Shown: one piece after another, positions 16,003 through 20,154 of the stretch
How positions within the stretch are numbered: position 1 is the stretch's first letter
Layout of the letters: the number at the start of each line of letters is the position of its first letter
Program-made: the position numbers and the translations under genes
From: a virus
DNA length: 22,766 nucleotides
Virus record (IMG/VR): IMGVR_UViG_3300031707_000191
Location: 1-22,766 of that record
Strand: one strand, 5' to 3'
Notes under the pieces: generated by a model
What the model was told of the DNA's origin: nothing
The model's input: only the letters and a program-made list of their open reading frames with translations
Database searches by the model: none

Positions 16003-16623
16003 ATGCCTCCACCGTCTGTTTCGTGGGTGACGATCCCGGCCGGAGACCTCGATCCAGATTCTCCCATCACAACCGAGTTGATGACCGCGCTCTACTCGAA
16101 CGAGGTCTTCAACAGCGAGTGGATCGGCGCGCGGGCCGCGGCGAAAATCAATCATCGGCATCGAAGCCTCGCCACGGACGGAACGGACAACGTGGACTAC
16201 GGAAGCCTGACCGGGGCTCCTGCGATCCCGGGACCTGTCCTGGCGATGTGTACCTGGACCGGCTTGGTCATTGAGGGTGGTGGGGCACAGGTCATCTTCG
16301 GTACGGCTTCCGTTATTGGCTTCTGGCCCGCTGTCCTTCTGCTGAACGTGTCGGTCACTTATGTGGGCGCTGGCCCGGCTGGGACAACGCAAAACTGGTC
16401 TGGCCGCTGCTCCAACTTCACCATGGCGGGCCACTATGGGCCAGCGACCGGTCAGTGGTTTGGCGGCGGCGGCGTCGTGGCGATCCATGCCGCCAGTGGA
16501 GTTCCTCTGGCGTGTCTATTCATGGGGGCGCCGGGAATGGCCGCCACTTTCCAGTGGTCTGCGCCTGTACCTGCTCTGATGACCCGTACCACGGAGATCA
16601 CCCTTACGGCCATCGGCCAGTAG
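16003..16623 (+). CDS. Short tail-fibre-like protein
   Basis: A 206-aa protein starting one base after the previous stop. The N-terminus (WVTIPAGDLDPDSPITTELMTALYSNEVFNSEWIG) resembles the start of many phage tail-tip and fibre proteins. It continues with NHRHRSL, a likely turn, and a Gly/Ala/Thr-rich beta region without membrane helices, although GFWPAVLLLNVSV is hydrophobic. The C-terminal strands (ATFQWSAPVPALMTRTTEITLTAIGQ) suit a beta-sandwich head domain. A receptor-binding or fibre-tip role is inferred from position at the end of the tail block. The base composition is slightly less GC-rich than its neighbours. Confidence 0.65.
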   Translation: MPPPSVSWVTIPAGDLDPDSPITTELMTALYSNEVFNSEWIGARAAAKINHRHRSLATDGTDNVDYGSLTGAPAIPGPVLAMCTWTGLVIEGGGAQVIFGTASVIGFWPAVLLLNVSVTYVGAGPAGTTQNWSGRCSNFTMAGHYGPATGQWFGGGGVVAIHAASGVPLACLFMGAPGMAATFQWSAPVPALMTRTTEITLTAIGQ

Positions 16624-16632
16624 GAGGCGACG

Positions 16633-16860
16633 ATGACGAACGCCCATGTGCAGTGCCGATGCGGCTTGGTCCTGGAAGCGGACCTCGCCATGCCGACGGG
16701 CCAGGCCACGACGACCGGGCAGGAGACCTGCTCCTGCGGCGAAGTCTACGACCTTGCGATCGAGCACCTGACCGGGACGGGGGCCGAGGCCCGCTACGAG
16801 TTCCGCGTGCGGATGAAGGCGGCCGAGAAGCACGCCTGGACCCCACAGGTCCCGGCGTGA
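16633..16860 (+). CDS. Small CxC...CxC zinc-ribbon-like protein
   Basis: A 75-aa protein with AGGAGG overlapping the previous stop and seven bases before the ATG. Cys 8 and 10 and Cys 33 and 35 form two CxC knuckles around a 22-residue spacer, a plausible zinc site. The rest is acidic then basic, ending KHAWTPQVPA. No family is recognised. Its stop overlaps the GTG start of the following lipoprotein gene, so the two are probably co-translated. Confidence 0.7.
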   Translation: MTNAHVQCRCGLVLEADLAMPTGQATTTGQETCSCGEVYDLAIEHLTGTGAEARYEFRVRMKAAEKHAWTPQVPA

Positions 16861-17417
16861 GGACGCGCGCCGCCGCGCTCGCGCTCGCGGCCGCGCTGCT
16901 CGCGGGCTGCGGCTCCGTGGAGACCGTGGAGCGCGGCGAGCGCCGCATCGAGGCCCACGGCTGGCTCGACCTCGGGGACCGGCTCGTGCGCTGGGCCGCG
17001 GAGGTGCTGGAGCGCTCGACCGGCGAGCGTCGGAGCACGCTGACGATCGAGCCCCCGGCCCCGCTCGCGGTCGCCGCTGGATGGCTGGGGCTGGTCCCCG
17101 GCGGCGGCGCTGGCCTGGCCGGAATCGTCACGACGCTCGGCTCGCTCGGCGTCGCGTGGTGGAAGGACCGGGCCGCGAAGCGCGAGGCCGCTGGAAAGGC
17201 GACCGCCGAGCGCGCCGTGGGAGAAGTCGGCGCGTATGCGGAGGACCTGGAGCGCGTCGCCCGGCTCGCGGCAGACGGGCCGGACGAGCGGAAACTCGTG
17301 GAGACTTCCGACCGGATCGTCGCCGCGAAGGCCGCAACGTCGCGGAGGCAAGACGCGGCAGGAATCCGCGCCGTGGTGGCGCGAGTGCGCGGCCGCCCCG
17401 TGAAGGCTGGGGCGTGA
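16857..17417 (+). CDS. Lipoprotein with internal membrane segment (spanin-like candidate)
   Basis: A 186-aa protein from the GTG that overlaps the previous stop. Residues 1-18 are a textbook lipoprotein signal: MRTR, a run of Ala/Leu, and lipobox L15-A-G-C18. After an amphipathic region (19-65) comes a long hydrophobic Gly-rich stretch at about 69-102 ending AWWKDR, then about 80 charged, Ala-rich helical residues. A lipid anchor plus a membrane segment recalls unimolecular spanins, which join outer and inner membranes during lysis, but in those the membrane segment is at the very C-terminus. The gene is followed by two more membrane-protein genes, which supports a lysis-related cassette; no endolysin is visible nearby. 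It could instead be a host-surface exclusion protein. Confidence 0.7.
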   Translation: MRTRAAALALAAALLAGCGSVETVERGERRIEAHGWLDLGDRLVRWAAEVLERSTGERRSTLTIEPPAPLAVAAGWLGLVPGGGAGLAGIVTTLGSLGVAWWKDRAAKREAAGKATAERAVGEVGAYAEDLERVARLAADGPDERKLVETSDRIVAAKAATSRRQDAAGIRAVVARVRGRPVKAGA

Positions 17418-17686
17418 ACGTGTCCACCGTTCTCATGCACCGGGGGGTGCTGTCGCTCGTGACCGGCATCGCGTCTGCGGCGCTCGGCGCTGGCCTGACG
17501 TGGCAGGCGTTGCAGGGGCGCGTCTCCGCGCTGGAGAACAAGGCCGAGCGGTCCGAGAACGATTCGCGGTGCGTCCGCGAGAGGCTTGAGCGCATGGACG
17601 CCAACCTGCAGGTCATCGCCACGGACATGGGCTGGGTGAAGGAGGCGTTGCGGGAGTTGAAGGGCCGTGGCTCCGACCGGCCCTGA
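17414..17686 (+). CDS. Membrane-anchored coiled-coil protein (holin/i-spanin-like candidate)
   Basis: A 90-aa protein overlapping the lipoprotein gene by four bases (GTGA). Residues about 11-32 are a single hydrophobic segment with Gly and Ala (VLSLVTGIASAALGAG). Residues 35-60 contain a charged coiled-coil stretch (VSALENKAERSENDS), and the C-terminus is helical and basic. One N-terminal membrane helix followed by a coiled coil is the layout of i-spanins such as Rz and of some small holin-like proteins. Pairing with a lipoprotein gene next door fits a spanin pair, but the gene order (lipoprotein first) is unusual. The role is inferred. Confidence 0.72.
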   Translation: MNVSTVLMHRGVLSLVTGIASAALGAGLTWQALQGRVSALENKAERSENDSRCVRERLERMDANLQVIATDMGWVKEALRELKGRGSDRP

Positions 17687-17834
17687 ATTCCTGGCAGACG
17701 TTTTCGGGCCTCCACGACCCACTCCGAGACCACCCAGGACCGACTTGCTCAGGCTGGGTGCCGTGGTGCTGATGGTCCTGCTGTCGCTGGGATTCTGCCT
17801 GCTCGTCCGGTTGTGGGGGCGGGTGACCCCGTAG
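17667..17834 (+). CDS. 55-aa single-pass membrane protein
   Basis: A short gene whose GTG lies 20 bases inside the end of the previous gene, in another frame. The N-terminal half is Pro/Arg-rich (PPRPTPRPPRTD) and the second half is one membrane helix (LRLGAVVLMVLLSLGFCLLV) followed by RLWGR. The sharp separation of a proline-rich, positively charged half and a clean 20-residue hydrophobic half is not expected in a chance ORF. An AGTTGAAGGG purine-rich stretch precedes the start. With its neighbours it forms a run of three membrane-associated proteins; holin, antiholin or spanin partner are all possible. Confidence 0.6.
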   Translation: MAPTGPEFLADVFGPPRPTPRPPRTDLLRLGAVVLMVLLSLGFCLLVRLWGRVTP

Positions 17835-17870
17835 GACGGCCGGGCCACCCCTGAAAGTGGGGGGTAGGAG

Positions 17871-17920
17871 GCGTTCTGGCGTCGTCGCTGGACCCTTCGG
17901 TCCAGGAACCGCCAGAACGC
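17871..17920 (+). other. Long two-part inverted repeat (hairpin or operator)
   Basis: Outer arms GCGTTCTGGCG (17871-17881) and CGCCAGAACGC (17910-17920) are perfect 11-bp complements. Inside, CTGGACC (17888-17894) and GGTCCAG (17899-17905) form a 7-bp stem with a CTTC loop. The internal loop has 6 bases on the left and 4 on the right. It lies 36 bases after the membrane-protein cassette. No T-tract follows, so it may be an RNA 3' end, a processing site or a protein-binding palindrome. Confidence 0.6.
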
Positions 17921-17966
17921 GGCAAACGGGCCTTTCCGGCGGTTTGACGCGAGATTAGGTGAAGCG

Positions 17967-17989
17967 TTGGGTGCCCCGACCGCACCCAA
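17967..17989 (+). other. 8-bp hairpin before the AT-rich gap
   Basis: Arms TTGGGTGC (17967-17974) and GCACCCAA (17982-17989) are perfectly complementary around a 7-base loop. It separates the long inverted repeat from the AT-rich stretch and could be a terminator-like structure or part of a control region. Confidence 0.4.
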
Positions 17990-18058
17990 ACGTAACCCTA
18001 TTACAAAACATATGGATTTATCATTAGGTTTCTGCCTGGAAGGTCGTAAACTTCCCTG
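17990..18058 (+). promoter_or_regulatory. AT-rich island, possible promoter or control region
   Basis: This stretch stands out as AT-rich in a GC-rich genome (TTACAAAACATATGG, TATCATTAGG) and marks the change from tail/lysis-type genes to small genes. TATCAT at 18019-18024 could serve as a -10 box, but I see no convincing -35 at proper distance. ATTAGGT occurs here (18023-18029) and at 17954-17960. GGAAG/CTTCC can form a 5-bp hairpin near the right end. Confidence 0.3.
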
Positions 18059-18076
18059 ATGAAAAGGACGGCGAAC

Positions 18077-18119
18077 GCGAAGGTCGGTCTGCCGCTCGTG
18101 GCGGGGCCAGCCGCTTCGC
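18077..18119 (+). promoter_or_regulatory. Hairpin abutting the ribosome site of the next gene
   Basis: Arms GCGAAG (18077-18082) and CTTCGC (18114-18119) pair, with a smaller CCGC/GCGG stem inside (18092-18104). The AGGAGG site starts at the next base (18120). The structure would place the ribosome site directly at the stem foot and may adjust initiation. Confidence 0.35.
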
Positions 18120-18130
18120 AGGAGGTCAAC

Positions 18131-18388
18131 ATGGTCGCATTCGGAACGTGGCAGCAGGGGCGGGTCTACCGCGACGCGGTCGTGAGCGGCTGGTCGAGGA
18201 CGTGGCATCCGCAGGGCAGCGAGTCCTGGCCCTACGTGCCCAGGATTCCGTGCAGCGATGACGATGCTTTCGCCAAGTCCTGGCGACTCGTCATGCGGCA
18301 CACGGACCACGGCGTGGAGGTTAGGTGGGTGGCGCCCGGCGAACTCGTCTCGGGCTGGGTGATCGGCGTCCGTCAGGAAGGGGTCTAG
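18131..18388 (+). CDS. Hypothetical small phage protein
   Basis: An 85-aa protein. I chose the ATG at 18131 because a perfect AGGAGG lies five bases before it; the frame is open upstream to an ATG at 18059 that has no ribosome site. The protein is rich in Trp and Arg (WQQGRVYRDAVVSGWSRTWHP, SWPYVPRIPCSDDD) and ends in a compact beta-rich part (VEVRWVAPGELVSGWVIGV). I do not recognise it. It sits between two structured noncoding gaps, and the hammerhead-like RNA begins ten bases after its stop codon, so the ribozyme would form in the 3' part of its transcript. Confidence 0.6.
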   Translation: MVAFGTWQQGRVYRDAVVSGWSRTWHPQGSESWPYVPRIPCSDDDAFAKSWRLVMRHTDHGVEVRWVAPGELVSGWVIGVRQEGV

Positions 18389-18397
18389 GCGTGCGGA

Positions 18398-18474
18398 GGG
18401 GCAGCCGCCCCTGATGAGGCCCCGGCAGGGGCCGAAACCCTGGGCGGCCAGGGTAGGGCAAGCACAACGGCCCC
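18398..18474 (+). ncRNA. Hammerhead self-cleaving ribozyme, type I
   Basis: All core elements of a hammerhead are present in the right order. CTGATGA is at 18411-18417. Stem II follows: GGCCCC (18418-18423), loop GGCA, GGGGCC (18428-18433), with the conserved G-C first pair. GAAA is at 18434-18437. Stem III is CCCTGG/CCAGGG (18438-18443, 18448-18453) closed by GCGG and extended by the A-T pair of GAAA and the following T18454. H17 is A18455. Stem I pairs GCCC (18407-18410) with GGGC (18456-18459), continues after an internal loop with GGGGC (18398-18402) pairing GCCCC (18470-18474), and is open to flanking sequence, hence type I. Cleavage is predicted between 18455 and 18456. The internal loop of stem I could contact loop II, as in natural fast hammerheads. 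The catalytic G8 and G12 equivalents are intact. Confidence 0.85.
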
Positions 18475-18508
18475 GGAGGGGGCGGGAGAGAAACAGGACT
18501 GCGGCATG

Positions 18509-18542
18509 GCCTGCGATCCCCCACCTCCATGGTGGTGCAGGC
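18509..18542 (+). other. Recurrent 6/1-loop hairpin, copy A
   Basis: Outer arms GCCTGC (18509-18514) and GCAGGC (18537-18542); six unpaired bases GATCCC on the 5' side; inner arms CCACC (18521-18525) and GGTGG (18531-18535); loop TCCAT; one unpaired T (18536) on the 3' side. It lies in the leader of the gene at 18622, downstream of the predicted ribozyme cut. Three other hairpins in the next 1.6 kb share the same layout. Confidence 0.55.
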
Positions 18543-18546
18543 TGGG

Positions 18547-18569
18547 CGGTCCGGGGTGTGCCCGGACCG
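18547..18569 (+). other. 9-bp hairpin in the leader of the gene at 18622
   Basis: Arms CGGTCCGGG (18547-18555) and CCCGGACCG (18561-18569) are perfect complements with loop GTGTG. It lies 52 bases before the start codon of the next gene. Without a T-tract it is more likely a stabilising or regulatory element than a terminator. Confidence 0.5.
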
Positions 18570-18621
18570 GCGGACGGGGGAGGCGAGGGGCCGCGCCCAT
18601 CACGGCCCGACAGGAGATCCC

Positions 18622-19011
18622 ATGAGCACACAGACGACACAGCGGACGATCACGCTCACCGGCCGGGCACCGGTGAGGATCACGGACGCGGCGTGGCCGG
18701 TGATCGCCTCGGCGAGGGCCGACAGCTATCAGTCCCCGGACTACTCGCGCCATCAGCAGGCCCTCGCGGGAGGCGAACTGGACCGGTACACCCTCCGCGT
18801 GCGCCGGCACGCGGACGGCTGGACCCTGGTGTACGGAATCCTCAGTGGGGCTAGGGCGTGGACGGGGACCGAGGACCGCCGCGGGGGCGTGCTCCTCGAA
18901 GACGGCGATGACGTGGCCGCCGCGTGCGCGCGCGTGGGCCGGGATGTCGGGCTCCCGGACTCAGTGATCCGCGAGTGCGTCGCGGACCTCCCGGTCGAGG
19001 ACATCGGGTAG
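18622..19011 (+). CDS. Conserved-type phage hypothetical protein
   Basis: A 129-aa protein with CAGGAG five bases before the ATG. The pattern TITLTGRAPVRITDAAWPVIASA, RYTLRVRRHADGWTLVYGI, and RRGGVLLEDGDDVAAAC with the end ECVADLPVEDIG matches a small protein family that I know from other phage genomes but whose function is not established. It begins with beta strands around a Trp and ends with helices. It stands alone between the hammerhead-like RNA (18398-18474) and the twister-like element (19078-19130), so self-cleavage at both sites would release its mRNA as a separate piece. Confidence 0.75.
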   Translation: MSTQTTQRTITLTGRAPVRITDAAWPVIASARADSYQSPDYSRHQQALAGGELDRYTLRVRRHADGWTLVYGILSGARAWTGTEDRRGGVLLEDGDDVAAACARVGRDVGLPDSVIRECVADLPVEDIG

Positions 19012-19077
19012 TGACGGGGTGGAGGAACTAGCCGTGGAACACGCACACACACCTAGGCGAGGGCGGTGGGGGCATCC

Positions 19078-19130
19078 CCGCCGTAAACCGCAAGGCCGGT
19101 CCCAAGCCCGGCCTGGAAGGAGGACGGTGG
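19078..19130 (+). ncRNA. Twister-like structured RNA (candidate)
   Basis: CCGCCG (19078-19083) can pair with CGGTGG (19125-19130, one G-T pair) as P1. It is followed by TAA (19084-19086), where twister RNAs cleave between T and A. A hairpin with arms AGGCCGG (19093-19099) and CCGGCCT (19108-19114) holds a loop containing CCCAAG (19101-19106). The 17 bases at 19095-19111 agree with the P4/L4 hairpin of a type P1 twister as I recall it. GGAGG (19119-19123) could pair with loop bases as the T1 pseudoknot. However the usual A-rich bases after P4 are absent and P2 is weak. The 3' part coincides with the ribosome site and start of the next gene. Hairpin certain, twister identity uncertain. Confidence 0.38.
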
Positions 19131-19516
19131 ACGCGAACATTCATGAGACGGTGCTCGGTAGAGTGGCCTGCGCCTGGCAGGCGGTGGTGACGGTTCGTCC
19201 GGGAGGGGCCTTCGTCGAGGTGGCAAAGGTCGTGGACGGCGTGGAGGTGGAGGCCGTCACCTTGTTCTGCCACGAGTCGAGGGCGCAACTCGCGGCCGAA
19301 CTGGCGCGGGCGGCGAGGGAGTTGGCGGGAGACCTCCCGGCGACGAGGCCGGGCGGAATGTGGGCCTGCCCGCGCTGCTCGGCCACCGTGACCGACATCA
19401 CCCTGTGCCGGGACTGCCACCACGAGATCGGCACGGACTGCCGGTGCGCGGTCGAGGTCGAGGGCACGGAGGAGTTGTCCTGCGACGAGTGCGCGTCGAT
19501 GAAGGATGTCCGGTGA
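19127..19516 (+). CDS. Multi-Cys zinc-binding protein
   Basis: A 129-aa protein from the GTG at 19127, preceded by AAGGAGG. An in-frame GTG at 19019 lacks a ribosome site, and the extension would be the basic, repetitive peptide encoded by the structured leader, so I rejected it. The N-terminal 70 residues contain strands (AWQAVVTVRPGGAFVEVAKVV) and a helix (RAQLAAELARAARELAG). The C-terminal part is a zinc-binding region: CPRC at 81-84, CRDC at 94-97, CRC at 105-107 and CDEC at 119-122. That is enough for two zinc ions. A DNA- or RNA-binding or protein-interaction role is plausible but not shown. The stop overlaps the next start (GTGA). Confidence 0.7.
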   Translation: MDANIHETVLGRVACAWQAVVTVRPGGAFVEVAKVVDGVEVEAVTLFCHESRAQLAAELARAARELAGDLPATRPGGMWACPRCSATVTDITLCRDCHHEIGTDCRCAVEVEGTEELSCDECASMKDVR

Positions 19517-19626
19517 TCCCCCCTGCCGTCTGGCTGGACAGGGCGCTCCTCGCGCTGGCTGGCGTCGCGCTACTGGTGGCCTGCGTGGGCCTTTGCATTT
19601 TGTGGTGCCGTAATGTCATGCTATAA
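19513..19626 (+). CDS. 37-aa single-pass membrane protein
   Basis: A short gene translationally coupled to the zinc protein through GTGA. It encodes MIPPAVWLDR followed by one strong membrane helix (ALLALAGVALLVACVGLCIL) and a short WCRNVML tail with three Cys in the second half of the protein. The hydrophobic profile and the stop-start overlap support expression; the function is unknown. Its last codons overlap the -10 box of the promoter candidate below. Confidence 0.5.
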   Translation: MIPPAVWLDRALLALAGVALLVACVGLCILWCRNVML

Positions 19627-19627
19627 T
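19600..19627 (+). promoter_or_regulatory. Sigma70-type promoter with perfect extended -10
   Basis: TATAAT at 19622-19627 is preceded by TGC (extended -10) and by TTGTGG at 19600-19605 with a 16-base spacer. Perfect TATAAT boxes are rare in this GC-rich genome. Transcription would start near 19634, just ahead of the AGGAGG of the next gene. ATGTCATGC occurs at 19613-19621 and again at 19641-19649, a 28-base spaced repeat that could be a repressor site. Confidence 0.55.
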
Positions 19628-19645
19628 GCCATGCAGGAGGATGTC

Positions 19646-19849
19646 ATGCCCAAGGCGAAGGCGGTGGCGGTTGGAGGCGAGGGCAACGTCATGCTGCCGA
19701 AGCGGCGCTGCCTGCGGTGCAACGGTGAGTGGGTCCCGAGGCAGGAGGCTCCGCCGGTCGCCTGTCCCCACTGCGGAAACCCGTTCTGGAACAGGCCGCG
19801 TCGCAATCGCGGCTACGAGAACAAGGAGGCAGTCACTCGGCCCGGGTAG
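19646..19849 (+). CDS. Small zinc-ribbon protein
   Basis: A 67-aa protein; ATG at 19646 with a perfect AGGAGG five bases upstream. The frame is open from 19613, but that start lies upstream of the promoter -10 box. The N-terminus (MPKAKAVAVGGEGNVMLPKRR) is basic. Residues 22-43 form a zinc ribbon with CLRC and CPHC around WVPR, followed by GNPFWNRPRR. This C-x2-C...W.PR...C-P-x-C-G-N-x-x-W-N layout is known from small phage and bacterial zinc-ribbon proteins that may bind nucleic acid. Its own promoter suggests early or separate expression. Confidence 0.72.
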   Translation: MPKAKAVAVGGEGNVMLPKRRCLRCNGEWVPRQEAPPVACPHCGNPFWNRPRRNRGYENKEAVTRPG

Positions 19850-19860
19850 CACCGGGCCAG

Positions 19861-19893
19861 GGCCGCGTGTCCCCACGTGCGCGTGGTGCGGCC
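19861..19893 (+). other. Recurrent 6/1-loop hairpin, copy B
   Basis: Outer arms GGCCGC (19861-19866) and GCGGCC (19888-19893); six unpaired bases GTGTCC; inner arms CCACG (19873-19877) and CGTGG (19882-19886); loop TGCG; one unpaired T at 19887. It starts 12 bases after a stop codon and lies in the leader of the 20-codon ORF at 19948. Confidence 0.55.
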
Positions 19894-19947
19894 TGCCAGC
19901 GGTAGGGGGCGTACCCCGAGGCTGCAACGGGGCGAAGGAGTGCAGTG

Positions 19948-20010
19948 ATGAGCGGGTTCCAGAAGGCCGCGCCGAAGCAGGCGAAGCTCAAGGTCACGCT
20001 CAAGAAGTAG
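19948..20010 (+). CDS. 20-aa mini-ORF resembling an ATPase N-terminus
   Basis: ATG to TAG with AAGGAG seven bases before the start. The basic peptide (MSGFQKAAPKQ..., ending LKK) resembles the N-terminus of many phage AAA_24/Sak4-type ATPases, in which a similar stretch is followed directly by the Walker A loop. Here it stops before any Walker motif, while a complete ATPase with a different N-terminus begins 144 bases later. It may be a decayed duplicate, a leader peptide for translational control, or a true microprotein. Confidence 0.4.
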   Translation: MSGFQKAAPKQAKLKVTLKK

Positions 20011-20023
20011 GCCCGCGAGGGCC
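20010..20023 (+). other. GNRA-loop hairpin at the mini-ORF stop
   Basis: Arms GGCCC (20010-20014) and GGGCC (20019-20023) with a GCGA tetraloop begin on the last base of the stop codon. The compact stable loop could act as a translational or transcriptional 3' boundary of the mini-ORF. Confidence 0.45.
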
Positions 20024-20025
20024 TT

Positions 20026-20062
20026 GGCCCGCAAGCTCCCGACCTCCACGTCGGTGCGGGCC
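20026..20062 (+). other. Recurrent 6/1-loop hairpin, copy C
   Basis: Outer arms GGCCCGC (20026-20032) and GCGGGCC (20056-20062); six bases AAGCTC on the 5' side; inner arms CCGAC (20039-20043) and GTCGG (20050-20054); loop CTCCAC; one T at 20055. The first bulge A may instead pair with this T, giving an 8-bp outer stem and a 5/0 bulge. It lies in the leader of the ATPase gene. Confidence 0.55.
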
Positions 20063-20092
20063 GGGCGGTGCGCCGGTCGTTCCGGTGCCCGG
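20061..20092 (+). other. Recurrent 6/1-loop hairpin, copy D
   Basis: Outer arms CCGGGC (20061-20066) and GCCCGG (20087-20092); six bases GGTGCG; inner arms CCGG (20073-20076) and CCGG (20082-20085); loop TCGTT; one T at 20086. Its outer arm overlaps copy C by two bases, so with both formed copy D keeps a 4-bp outer stem. A competing stem CGCCGG/CCGGCG (20071-20076, 20089-20094) is possible. Confidence 0.45.
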
Positions 20093-20154
20093 CGGACGGG
20101 AGCGAAGCGCACGACCTGGGGAGTCCCCGGGGGAGGGCGCAGAGGGAGAGGGAG

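Noticed and set aside
18042-18080. Second CTGATGA (18055-18061) directly after a GGAAG/CTTCC stem, suggesting another hammerhead
   Set aside because: The following bases cannot form stem II with the needed G-C first pair, no GAAA is in place, and the base before the expected H17 is C rather than T.
16604-18640. Long minus-strand open frame of 678 codons
   Set aside because: Product is Arg/Pro/Ser-rich without any domain, runs across several well-supported plus-strand genes and noncoding hairpins, and is typical of stop-poor antisense frames in GC-rich DNA.
18414-18854. 146-codon plus-strand frame across the hammerhead region
   Set aside because: Composition is Arg/Gly/Pro-rich and it overlaps the better-supported gene at 18622 in another frame; there is no ribosome site.
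19019-19126. N-terminal extension of the multi-Cys protein to GTG 19019
   Set aside because: No ribosome site, the extension is low-complexity basic peptide, and the DNA is occupied by RNA structure.
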